From assembly GCF_009659625.1 (NCBI RefSeq), contig NZ_VOIW01000005.1, forward strand, positions 248,001-312,000: a DNA stretch of 64,000 bases, given 5' to 3'. Shown in pieces: positions 25,607 through 34,058 of the stretch; position 1 is the stretch's first letter, and the number at the start of each line of letters is the position of its first letter. Both the position numbers and the translations under genes were made by a program. The DNA comes from Pseudomonas haemolytica (GTDB taxonomy: Bacteria; Pseudomonadota; Gammaproteobacteria; Pseudomonadales; Pseudomonadaceae). The notes under the pieces were generated by a model that saw only the letters and a list, made by a program, of their open reading frames with translations, made no database searches and was not told where the DNA came from.

Positions 25607-27163
25607 TTATTTAGTCGATTTCCCCAGGGCCTTGGCCACCAATTGTTCGTAGAGTTCGGCGTAGGGTTCCACCGCCTGGCACCAGTTGAAAGGCTGGGTC
25701 ATGGCGCGGCTGCGCATGGCGTTGAGCAGGCCAGGAAAGGCAAACACCTTGAACGCACGGCGCAAGGCTTCTTCGTAGCTTTGCACGGTGGATTCATTGA
25801 ACAGGAACCCGGTAACGCCATCTTCGATGGTGTCTGCCAAGCCTCCGGTGTTACGCGCCACCGGCAACGAGCCGAAGCGTTGGGCGTACATCTGGCTCAG
25901 GCCACAAGGTTCATAACGCGACGGCATCAGCAGGAAGTCGCTGCCGGCGAACATGCGGCGGGCATCGGTCTCGTTGAAGCCGATACGCACACCCACTTGG
26001 CCGGGGAAACGCAACGCCAGTTCGCGCATGGCCTGTTCTTCTTCCGGCTCGCCACGGCCGATGATCGCGATCTGGCCGCCGTTTTCGACGATGAAGCTGG
26101 CCACCGCTTCGGTCAGGTCCAGGCCCTTCTGGTAAACCAGGCGCGACACTACGGCAAACAGCGGGCCGCTGGATGGCTGCAATTCAAACAGCTCGCGCAC
26201 ATGGGCGGCGTTGATGGCCTTGCCTTCCCAGTCGCCGATATTGAAGTTGTGGGTCAGGTGCGTATCGGTGGAGGCTTCCCAGCTCTCGTCGATGCCATTG
26301 GGAATCCCGCTGAGCAGACCTTGCTGGGTCTTGCTGGCAAGGAAACCATCCAGGCCGCAACCGAATTCCGGGGTGGTGATTTCCTGGGCGTAGGTGGCGC
26401 TCACGGTGGTGATATGGCTGGAGTAAGCCATGCCCGCCTTGAGGAACGACATCTTGCCGTAAAACTCCATGCCTTCCTGTTGCAAGGCATGGGGTGGAAT
26501 GCCCAGCTCGGGCGTCGACGCCAGGCTGACCACGCCCTGGTAGGCCAGGTTATGAATGGTGAACAGCGTCGGTGTGCGTGACCCACGCCAGTGCATATAG
26601 GCCGGGGCCAGGCCAGCAGGCCAGTCGTGAGCGTGCACCAGGTCCGGGCACCAGTGGATTTGCGCGAGGTTGGCGGCCATGTCAGCGGCGGCAAGACCCA
26701 GGCGGGCGAAGCGAATATGGTTGTCCGGCCAGTCGCGGCCGTTGTTGGCACCGTAGGGCGTGCCTTCGCGCTCGTACAGTTCCGGGCAGATCAGCACGTA
26801 GATGACCAAGCCGTCTTTAAGGTCCATGCGCCCGATCTTGCACGGCGGCAACGCGGCATGGCCGCCCAGCTCACCGACGATATGAATCGGGTTGTCGCTT
26901 TCCATCACTTGCGGGTAACCGGGAATCAGCACCCGCACATCGTGCAGGTGCGCCATGGCGCGGGGCAGGGCGGCGGACACGTCGCCCAAGCCGCCGGTTT
27001 TCACCAGGTCGGCGAATTCGGAGGTGACGAACAACACTTTCTTTCGATTCGGGTTATGACTCACGATCGGCCGCACAGTGTTGGGCAGGTCGACCAAAGA
27101 CGTTGGCCCCCCTGCCGGCTGACTAAAACGCTCTCCCTGAGTATCTACTGCGGCACTGATCAT
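25607..27163 (-). CDS. glgA: Glycogen synthase GlgA
   Basis: A 518-residue GT5 enzyme. KKVLFVTSEFADLVKTGGLG then DVSAALPRA is the ADP-glucose-binding KTGGL motif, and VSRLVYQKGLDLTEAVASF plus PSRYEPCGLSQMYAQRFGSL are the C-terminal donor-site motifs with the catalytic Glu. The N-terminal 40 residues are an extension compared with E. coli GlgA. The ATG has GGGAG seven bases upstream. In Pseudomonas, GlgA is thought to feed the GlgE/alpha-glucan route, whose other genes are not in this window. Confidence 0.95.
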   Translation of the reverse strand: MISAAVDTQGERFSQPAGGPTSLVDLPNTVRPIVSHNPNRKKVLFVTSEFADLVKTGGLGDVSAALPRAMAHLHDVRVLIPGYPQVMESDNPIHIVGELGGHAALPPCKIGRMDLKDGLVIYVLICPELYEREGTPYGANNGRDWPDNHIRFARLGLAAADMAANLAQIHWCPDLVHAHDWPAGLAPAYMHWRGSRTPTLFTIHNLAYQGVVSLASTPELGIPPHALQQEGMEFYGKMSFLKAGMAYSSHITTVSATYAQEITTPEFGCGLDGFLASKTQQGLLSGIPNGIDESWEASTDTHLTHNFNIGDWEGKAINAAHVRELFELQPSSGPLFAVVSRLVYQKGLDLTEAVASFIVENGGQIAIIGRGEPEEEQAMRELALRFPGQVGVRIGFNETDARRMFAGSDFLLMPSRYEPCGLSQMYAQRFGSLPVARNTGGLADTIEDGVTGFLFNESTVQSYEEALRRAFKVFAFPGLLNAMRSRAMTQPFNWCQAVEPYAELYEQLVAKALGKSTK

Positions 27164-27187
27164 AATGCACTCCCATCTGTTGGTCGG

Positions 27188-27421
27188 CTAATGGCCCGCT
27201 GCCATTAGCTCCGAATGACCGCATCCTGCGGCCAGGCGCACACGCGCTACACAATCTGGCAAGGCGTATGCCAGTTGCGGCTCAAGCTTGAAAAGATTGG
27301 ATGAACGGGCAATTGGCGTGAGTCGCACGTGCACGTCCTTACCTAAAACTGGACCTGTGGCAGAGTTGGAAAGTTTCGATTTTTTGCGGGGTTTTTGTTT
27401 TGGAACGGACCCATCGGTCAT
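27188..27421 (-). CDS. Possible small protein just upstream of glgA
   Basis: A 77-codon frame, MTDGSVPKQKPRKKSKLSNS at its start, ending 24 bases before glgA on the same strand. The N-terminus is Lys-rich and believable, but the rest is uncharacteristic and there is no clear ribosome-binding site. A 7-bp inverted repeat (TCTAGGA/TCCTAGA, 27425-27442) lies immediately upstream and could be an operator or promoter element. The region could equally be untranslated glgA leader. Confidence 0.3.
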   Translation of the reverse strand: MTDGSVPKQKPRKKSKLSNSATGPVLGKDVHVRLTPIARSSNLFKLEPQLAYALPDCVARVRLAAGCGHSELMAAGH

Positions 27422-27507
27422 GAGTCTAGGACAGATCCTAGAGCCTGTAGCGTTTTAAGGCAGATTTTGTAGGACAAAAAACTTTTAACCTTATGCAGGT
27501 TTAAATC

Positions 27508-27600
27508 CGTGGCGAGGGAGCCTGCTGCCGCTGAAGTGCCCAGCGCTCCCAGATGTTGGCCGCGCTAGGCGCACCAGCGGGAGCAAGCTCCCTCGCCACA
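27508..27600. repeat. REP-type inverted repeat doublet
   Basis: The left end TGGCGAGGGAG (27510-27520) and the right end GAGCAAGCTCCCTCGCCACA (27581-27600) are inverted copies of the repetitive extragenic palindrome common in P. fluorescens-group genomes, separated by a GC-rich spacer. It sits between the hydroxyacid dehydrogenase stop and the glgA promoter region and probably folds into a long hairpin. Such doublets are mobilised by RAYT transposases, none of which is present here. Confidence 0.7.
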
Positions 27601-27626
27601 GAGTGCGTTCGCACTGAAATGGTGCG

Positions 27627-28580
27627 TCAGCCCAGCACGCGGACGGGCACGCCGTTGGCCCAGGCTTGGATATCTTCGATCATCTGCTGGTAGAACTGCC
27701 GGTAATTCTGCTCGCTCACATACCCGATATGGGGCGTCGCCAGCACATTGGGCAAGCTGCGCAACGGATGGTCAGCCGGTAGCGGTTCCTCGGCATAGAC
27801 ATCCAGCGCCGCCCCGGCCAGGCGGCCGCTGCTCAGTGCCTGAACCAGCGCCTGCTCATCCACGATCGGCCCGCGTGCGGTGTTGACCAGGCGCGCCGTG
27901 GGCTTCATCCAGCCCAGTGCCTGGGTGTCCACCAACCCGCGGCTGCGGTCACTGAGTACCAGGTGGATGGTCAAGATGTCGGCCTGCTCGAACAGCTCGC
28001 GCTTGCCGACCCAGGTCACCCCCGATTCGGCCGCCCGCTGCGGCGTGAGGTTCTCGCTCCAGGCAATCACCCGCATACCGAACACCTTGGCAAACTGTGC
28101 GACCTTCTGGCCAATACTGCCCAGGCCGAGAATCCCCAAGGTCTTGCCATGCAGGTCACCGCCCAGGCCAACCTGCCAGCCGCCCGCACGTAGCGAGGTG
28201 GCTTCGCAAAGCAGATTGCGGGTGGAGGCCATGATCAACGCCCAGGTCAGTTCCGGCGCCGCGTGTTTGTAGCTGTCGGTGCCGCACACCTGGATGCCCA
28301 GGGCCTTGGCGGCGGGAATGTCGATGGCAGCATTGCGCATGCCACCGGTGACCAGCAATTTGAGTTTGGGCAGCCCTTGCAGCAGGGCCTTGTCGAAGGT
28401 TGAGCGTTCGCGCATGAGGCAAATCACCTCGAAGCCCTTTAAGCGATCAACCATCGTGGCCGTATCTGCGGGGTAGTCGTGAAGGAAATGCACCTGGCCC
28501 ACGGCGTCCAACACCGACCAGTCCACCACGCCGCTGGCCACATTCTGCCAATCATCAATCACTGCGATCTGTACCGACAT
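27627..28580 (-). CDS. D-2-hydroxyacid dehydrogenase family protein
   Basis: A 317-residue NAD-dependent dehydrogenase of the phosphoglycerate-dehydrogenase-like group. GKTLGILGLGSIGQKVAQFA is the Rossmann glycine motif, VNTARGPIVDEQALVQAL contains the catalytic Arg region, DVYAEEPLPADHPL the catalytic Glu, and LATPHIGYVSEQN the catalytic His. The substrate is unknown. It lies 25 bases downstream of the hydrolase gene on the same strand and may be cotranscribed. Confidence 0.92.
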   Translation of the reverse strand: MSVQIAVIDDWQNVASGVVDWSVLDAVGQVHFLHDYPADTATMVDRLKGFEVICLMRERSTFDKALLQGLPKLKLLVTGGMRNAAIDIPAAKALGIQVCGTDSYKHAAPELTWALIMASTRNLLCEATSLRAGGWQVGLGGDLHGKTLGILGLGSIGQKVAQFAKVFGMRVIAWSENLTPQRAAESGVTWVGKRELFEQADILTIHLVLSDRSRGLVDTQALGWMKPTARLVNTARGPIVDEQALVQALSSGRLAGAALDVYAEEPLPADHPLRSLPNVLATPHIGYVSEQNYRQFYQQMIEDIQAWANGVPVRVLG

Positions 28581-28605
28581 TCACCCGTGCCTCGAAAAGG
28601 TTGGA

Positions 28606-29610
28606 TTAAAGGGCGTTCAGCCCCTGCAACAGTGCTTTATGAAACTGTTCCGGTTCTTCCATCTGGGGTGCGTGACCCAGGCCGGGAAACTCCACCAGCG
28701 TGGCGTGGGGAATCAGCTTGGCCACCTGCTTGCCCAGCACTTGGTAATTGCCAATCCTGGCCTTGACTGCCGGCGGCGCTACATCCTTGCCGATGGCAGT
28801 GGTGTCGCTGGTGCCGATCAGCAGCAGGGTGGGCACCTGCACATCCTTGAATTCGTAGTACACCGGCTGGGTGAAGATCATGTCGTAAATCAACGCCGAG
28901 TTCCATGCCACTTGGGTGTGCCCCGGGCCTTTGTTCAGGCCGGCAAGCATATCCACCCAGCGCTCGTATTCGGGTTTCCAGCGCCCGACGTAATAGGTGT
29001 CCAGTTCATACTTACGTACACCCTCGGCGCTCAGTTTCAACTCGCGCTGATACCACTGGTCGACGCTCTGGTAGGGCACGCCGAGGGCTTTCCAGTCTTC
29101 CAGGCCGATGGGGTTCACCAGCCCAAGCTGCTCGGTTTGCGTGGGGTACATCAGCGCGTAGCGAGTGGCGAGCATGCCGCCGGTGGAGTGGCCAATCACC
29201 GTAGCCTTCTGGATGCCGAGTTTTTCCAGCAACTGATGGGTGTTGATTGCCAGTTGCTGGAAGCTGTACTGGTAGTGCTCGGGTTTGCTGGAAGTACAGA
29301 AGCCGATCTGGTCAGGGGCGATGACGCGGTAACCGGCGTCACTGAGGGCCTTGATCGAACCTTCCCAAGTGGCACCGCAGAAGTTCTTGCCGTGCATCAG
29401 CACCACGCTGCGACCGTTTGCTGTGCCTGTGGCGGGGATGTCCATGTAGCCCATCTGCAGGGATTTGCCTTGGGATTGGAAGCTGAAGTGTTCGACGGGA
29501 TAGGGGTATTGGAAGCCTTGAAGCTCAGGGCCATAGGTTGAGGACGCCGCGTACGTCGGCCCCACCGCAGCGAGCAAGCAGGTGAAATATGTAACGAAAG
29601 CATGGGGCAT
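28606..29610 (-). CDS. Exported alpha/beta hydrolase
   Basis: A 334-residue alpha/beta hydrolase with an N-terminal signal peptide (cleavage near PTYAAS). VVLMHGKNFCGATWEGSIKA carries the oxyanion-loop HG, VIGHSTGGMLATRYAL the nucleophile Ser, LLIGTSDTTAIG the likely acid Asp region, and PGLGHAPQMEEPEQF the catalytic His. It is probably periplasmic. The family includes esterases, haloalkane dehalogenases and lactonases, so the reaction cannot be set from sequence. Confidence 0.9.
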   Translation of the reverse strand: MPHAFVTYFTCLLAAVGPTYAASSTYGPELQGFQYPYPVEHFSFQSQGKSLQMGYMDIPATGTANGRSVVLMHGKNFCGATWEGSIKALSDAGYRVIAPDQIGFCTSSKPEHYQYSFQQLAINTHQLLEKLGIQKATVIGHSTGGMLATRYALMYPTQTEQLGLVNPIGLEDWKALGVPYQSVDQWYQRELKLSAEGVRKYELDTYYVGRWKPEYERWVDMLAGLNKGPGHTQVAWNSALIYDMIFTQPVYYEFKDVQVPTLLLIGTSDTTAIGKDVAPPAVKARIGNYQVLGKQVAKLIPHATLVEFPGLGHAPQMEEPEQFHKALLQGLNAL

Positions 29611-29724
29611 ACAGTTCTCCGCACGTAAATAAGGGATGTTGGTGTTGGCGGATTATCGCGGAGTTAACGGCCTGCGGCGGCTTGTCGGGGAAGCACGCAA
29701 TATCCGGACGAACGGTAGCGCACC

Positions 29725-29740
29725 CTGTTAAATCTGACAG
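29725..29740 (+). promoter_or_regulatory. CTGT-N8-ACAG palindrome (candidate operator) before the RCC1-like genes
   Basis: CTGTTAAATCTGACAG lies 165 bases before the first RCC1-like gene. Read in the direction of transcription, it matches the element before the convergent large gene (39222-39237, CTGTCAATTCTGACAG) at 14 of 16 positions, and both are followed by a TAGAC sequence. CTGT-N8-ACAG is the outline of a LexA (SOS) box, though the centre is not the ideal alternating AT. Confidence 0.5.
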
Positions 29741-29905
29741 TAGACGGGCTGCCGCCGCTGGCGCTAACTAAGCATGTCGCTCAGTTGAAATAAGTAAGTC
29801 TAAGACCGAGTGGTTGCGCTCCCGCATCGGAAGGATACGGCTGTTCGCCGGTTGTTTTGGGGGGCTCCCTTTCTCGGTAAATATTTTTATTGCGAGGATG
29901 CCATC

Positions 29906-31898
29906 GTGAAGGAACAAGAACAAACTCCCCTGCTCGAACCTATAGCGACCAGTGTCACTATCATGGGTGAACCGATGCCAGGCGCTACTGTTCGCGGTAG
30001 CTACTTATATTCGGGAACAGGTGACGAGGCGCAAGAGGGGCGGTCGCTGGGCCGCTGGTATATAAATGAAGTGCCCCATGCTTATACGGAAGACTTGGAT
30101 TTAGTTATTTACCAATCCATGGTTGGGCAGAAAATAAGGTTTGCGATTACACCGGTGTCGGCTTCGGGGGTCAGCGGCATTGAAGTGTATTCAGAGAGTC
30201 AGACAGTCTTTCGCGGGTATCAGAATATCAGTGACGAAGAAAATGAAAGTAGTTTTATTAAGCAGTTTGGGGCATTTTCTTTATATCGAGAAGAGCCGCC
30301 GGATCGGATACTCACTTCTACGTCTGGCGCATTTGCGATTAAAAGCGGTGCCACTCAAAGTGTGGTGGTAAAGGGGCGTACTAACCAAGGAGGTACCCCG
30401 CCTCCTGAAATTGCTCAATATTTGAGGAATAATCCCGCCACGCGCATGTTTGCAAGCGGTTGGGACTTTGGTGCGCTGGTCCCGGTGCTCGGAAGTTCAA
30501 ACCGATTGTTGGTATGGGGTAATCATATTCCTAACCCTATTCCGCCGACATTAGACTTGAGTAATATTCTGTCTGTGTACGCTAACGAGTCAGCCATCGC
30601 GTGGATTCATAAAGATCCGCCACCCGGTAAAAATACGATTGGTGCCATTGGCCCTGTCCTTAATGGTGGTGTGGTGCCAGAGGAGGTTCAGAGAAGCCTT
30701 CTATTCGATAAGCCTAAAGCGATTTATGCGACCGGTGCGGCCTTTACTGTTCTGACTGAAGGGGGGCGCGTTCATTCGTGGGGCCACGCGGGTTCAGGAG
30801 GCTTGATTCCTGCCGCTACGAAGATTGTCCTGGACCAGTTGAACATCACCAGTATTGTCTGCTCCGCAGGCGCGTTTTGCGCCATCGGCTCGGAGCGATT
30901 TGGTGACCCTTCGATCAAGACGCTGTGTCCCTGGGGGGGCGTAGCCAGTGGTGGAGCACTCAACCCAGGTGATCTTGAAAAGATCATGGATCAGGACGGT
31001 GTAAAACATGTAGTCGCTAATCGCGATGCCTTTGTTGTGATTACTAAAAGGCGATCACAAGCGTTGAGTTGGGGCGGTGGGAATGGGGGGGCTGATGAAC
31101 GACGCTGCTCGGGCACTCTCTGCGCGCGGCAATATCGTCATGTGCGCGGGAGCGGCTTATGCGTTCACTATGGTTAACACCGGAGGAGAGTCAGCATCCT
31201 GGGGCGCTCTTGGTTATGGCGGTAAGACGTCAACATCCGAGAAAGGAACTGCCGCGACGGAAGATGATGTAGATGCAGGTGTAGTCTTTGAAGCCAGCGG
31301 TGCCAAGGAGCAAATTCGCGCCGCGTTCAAGCAACTGCGCGTGGCAGAACACTATGAGCGGGACGCGGAAAGTCCCGGCGGCGACTGCAGCATTCAAAGT
31401 ACAGGGAAACTGCGGAGCAGTCTGACCCATTTAGTGACTTCAGTAGGCAATATCGAACTTGTTGCCAATGATATGAGCTTCTTCATGGTCGTCAGGGAGG
31501 GCGGTTATACCGCCGACTTGATCAACTGGGGGCATGCAAGTTTCGGCGGACTCATACCTTCTGCTACCCGGCAAGTGCTGATGGCCAGCCAAATCACTGG
31601 GGTTTATTGCACCAATGGTGCCTACGCTACGATAAGTGTACAAGGCGGTGTCAAAGGCGCCGTAAACGCTTTTGGTGGCACCCTTGCACAGCATGATGCA
31701 GGGCATATTCCGGAGGCTATTCAACCGGCTCTGAGCGCAAATGTCAGCGAGATTTATTCTATAAAACGCATGCCCCCCGTTACGCCTATTGCTAATTCCC
31801 AGGCAGCTTTTTCGGCGAGGCTTCAGAACGGCAATTATGCTGTTTGGGGTTCGGCAAACATTTCGGTAAGTGAAGTGTTTGACCCTGCAAAATCTTAA
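29906..31898 (+). pseudogene. Frameshifted Ig-like/RCC1-like propeller protein (copy 1)
   Basis: Two frames together encode one homologue of the next two genes. The first runs from GTG 29906 (GAGG eight bases upstream) to a stop at 31177; the second carries the rest to 31898. They meet at a run of seven G (31085-31091). Deleting one G joins SWGGGNGG to LMNDAARALSARGN and gives 663 residues, exactly the length of copy 2. The N-terminal Ig-like module (TVRGSYLYSG, about residues 10-90) is followed by RCC1/BLIP-II-type blades (GRVHSWGHAGSGG). The shift may be inactivation, reversible slippage or a sequencing error. No signal peptide is seen. The sequence is AT-richer than the flanking genes. Confidence 0.75.
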
Positions 31899-31916
31899 TA
31901 AGTATTGGAGAAAGCT

Positions 31917-33908
31917 ATGAAAAAGCCTAAACCCATACCTATACATATGATACCTGAAGCAAAGAATGTCGAAATTGTTGGTGACGTGTATGTAGGCGCC
32001 ACAGTGCGAGGCTCATATACATATGAAAGTAACGGCGCTGGTAATGAGGGGCTGTCGGAATTTTTTTGGCACATTAATGGTAAGCCACTACTCGAGGAAG
32101 GGCAGCTGGATTTAAAACTCCACGCGGCGGATGGGGGCAAGTATCTACAGTTTTCGGTTATCCCTGTCGCTTCTGACGGCACAAAAGGCATCGAGCATTT
32201 TTCTGCGACGTACGAAATAAGGTCCGGCTTTCAAAATATATCGGATGAAGAAAATGAGTGGTGCTTTTTAAAGCAACGCGGCAACTTCTCTTTTCATGTG
32301 CCCGAGCCGTCGGACAGACTGTTTGTTTCCACGGGAGGCGTATTTGCGCTGTTACACCCACCTACCGGAGATATGCATCTTGAAGGGCAAAGAGGTTGGG
32401 GGTTACCGGTTCCTGCCGAAATTATCAATTTTCTGAAAAACAACAAGGCGGTCAAACTGTTTTCTTCGGAAGTCAGTTTCGCGGCACTGGTTCCAGTAGG
32501 AAGCAGCAACCAATTGCTGTGTTGGGGAGATACCGTTCCGCTAACGCTTCCTCCGCTACGAGGTATCAAATCGGTCTACAGCACAAGAAGTGCATTTGCG
32601 GTCATTTATGAAAACCCCGTTGGCAACAGCAACCGGATCGCGGCCATTGGCCCGGTGGGCCGAGCGGTTTCCACGGTGCCTGACGAAATTCAAGCAGAAC
32701 TGCTGTGGGACGCGCCCAAAGCCATCTACGCAGCCGACGATGCCTTTGCGGTCCTTACGCAAAACGGCAAGGTCCATGCCTGGGGGAACTTTGCCAACGG
32801 TGGCGGCCTTCACGCGGCGGCCATTGACCGTCTCAAGTCGATGTTTATTGTTCGAATCGTTGCTTGTGCGACAGGCTTTTGCGCAATCGCTGACGATGGC
32901 GATTTCGTTACCTGGGGAAACGCGATGATCTCAAATGTACCTATTGATAGGTACGAGGCCATTCTGAACGATGGGGGGGTTGGGTCGGTTATTGCCGCTG
33001 AGAACGCATTTTGCGCCATTACCAAGAATCGACGCAGGGCGGTGAGCTGGGGAACTGCCGCAGAGGGCGGTACCATGTCCGCGTCGGCATTGGCACTGGC
33101 GTCTCGCGGGAATATCGTCCTCTGCCGGGCTAACCGCTGGGCGTTTTTAATGGCCAACGCGTCGGGCGAAGCGGAGGCATGGGGAGCCGCTTTATACGGT
33201 GGAGCGCCACTGACGGCTGCGGTGAAAAGTGAAATCAAAGCGGCATTCACGATCAAAAAGTCAGCCAAAGATAGTTGCGCGTTTCCAGGCTACCCTGAGC
33301 GCCCCACACACAAGGGAGAAGTGCCGAGGCGGCACGGGAATGTTACTTCCCGCGCAATCATCCTTGAGGGCAACCTCAGTTTGTATGCCACCGATGTCAG
33401 CTTCTTTTTGCTGAGTCGGCACGACGACGGTCGAACCCATGCGATTGTTCTGCATGGCTACGCGACCCACGGTGCTGTCATGAGCGGGGCACTACGGCAG
33501 ACCCTTATGGCCAGTTTGATTCGAGACGTCTATTGCACCAATGGAGCCTATGGCGTGATCGTCACGCAGGGCGGTACGGAGGGGGCCGTTCATGTGTGGG
33601 GGGCCACTCTGGCGATGGAGGATGCGGGAGAAATCCCACCGGAACTGGCCGAGCATGTGCGCAGTGGTGTCGTTGAGTTGTACTCGATCAAACGATTTCC
33701 CTACGTCAGACGGCCAGATCCTCCACCGCCCCCACCGCGCCCACCGCCACCGCCACCGCCACGGCCGCCACAGCCGGTATGGCCACCGCCCACACCTCCG
33801 CATATCGATCCCTCGTTCGCGGCGCGTCGTACCGATGGCACCTATGTGCTGTGGGGGGGCAATGTCAGAAACCAGTATTTTGATCCGGGTGCTGAGGATA
33901 AAAAATAG
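31917..33908 (+). CDS. Ig-like module plus RCC1-like beta-propeller protein (copy 2)
   Basis: A 663-residue protein of unknown function. Residues about 12-95 form an Ig-like module (VEIVGDVYVGATVRGSYTYE, then FFWHINGKP). After a linker (FQNISDEENEW) come about eight blades, each closing in W-G, as in KVHAWGNFANGG, DFVTWGN, RAVSWGT and AVHVWGA; this is the RCC1/BLIP-II propeller pattern. A Pro/Arg-rich stretch precedes a final blade, RTDGTYVLWGGN. ATG 31917 has GGAG six bases upstream and lies 18 bases after copy 1. No signal peptide or membrane segment is seen. RCC1/BLIP-II propellers usually bind proteins, so a binding or effector role is plausible but unproven. Confidence 0.85.
   Translation: MKKPKPIPIHMIPEAKNVEIVGDVYVGATVRGSYTYESNGAGNEGLSEFFWHINGKPLLEEGQLDLKLHAADGGKYLQFSVIPVASDGTKGIEHFSATYEIRSGFQNISDEENEWCFLKQRGNFSFHVPEPSDRLFVSTGGVFALLHPPTGDMHLEGQRGWGLPVPAEIINFLKNNKAVKLFSSEVSFAALVPVGSSNQLLCWGDTVPLTLPPLRGIKSVYSTRSAFAVIYENPVGNSNRIAAIGPVGRAVSTVPDEIQAELLWDAPKAIYAADDAFAVLTQNGKVHAWGNFANGGGLHAAAIDRLKSMFIVRIVACATGFCAIADDGDFVTWGNAMISNVPIDRYEAILNDGGVGSVIAAENAFCAITKNRRRAVSWGTAAEGGTMSASALALASRGNIVLCRANRWAFLMANASGEAEAWGAALYGGAPLTAAVKSEIKAAFTIKKSAKDSCAFPGYPERPTHKGEVPRRHGNVTSRAIILEGNLSLYATDVSFFLLSRHDDGRTHAIVLHGYATHGAVMSGALRQTLMASLIRDVYCTNGAYGVIVTQGGTEGAVHVWGATLAMEDAGEIPPELAEHVRSGVVELYSIKRFPYVRRPDPPPPPPRPPPPPPPRPPQPVWPPPTPPHIDPSFAARRTDGTYVLWGGNVRNQYFDPGAEDKK
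33718..33800 (+). repeat. CCX-triplet minisatellite coding for polyproline
   Basis: Repeated CCA/CCG/CCC triplets inside copy 2 encode runs of six and seven Pro separated by Arg. Copy 3 has only a four-Pro run at the same place, so the tract has expanded or contracted since duplication. Confidence 0.8.
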
Positions 33909-33922
33909 CATTGCGAAGTAGA

Positions 33923-33950
33923 AAATGACCCGCGCTTGCGCGGGTCATTT
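33923..33950. terminator. Bidirectional terminator after copy 2
   Basis: A 12-bp perfect stem AAATGACCCGCG/CGCGGGTCATTT with a CTTG loop, 15 bases after the stop. Copy 3 therefore probably has its own promoter in 33951-34058. Confidence 0.82.
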
Positions 33951-34058
33951 GTAGACGGTCCCCATCTTCGAGAATGTTATCAACAAACGGGCCCGCACTG
34001 GTCGCTGTTGACGGTCTGTTTCATTCAATGACGCAATGCGAAATGTTTGGAGAACGGT

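Noticed and set aside
33718..33800. Possible CRISPR-like or non-coding repeat array
   Set aside because: The repeat unit is a CCX triplet in frame within a coding sequence and encodes polyproline. There are no spacers.
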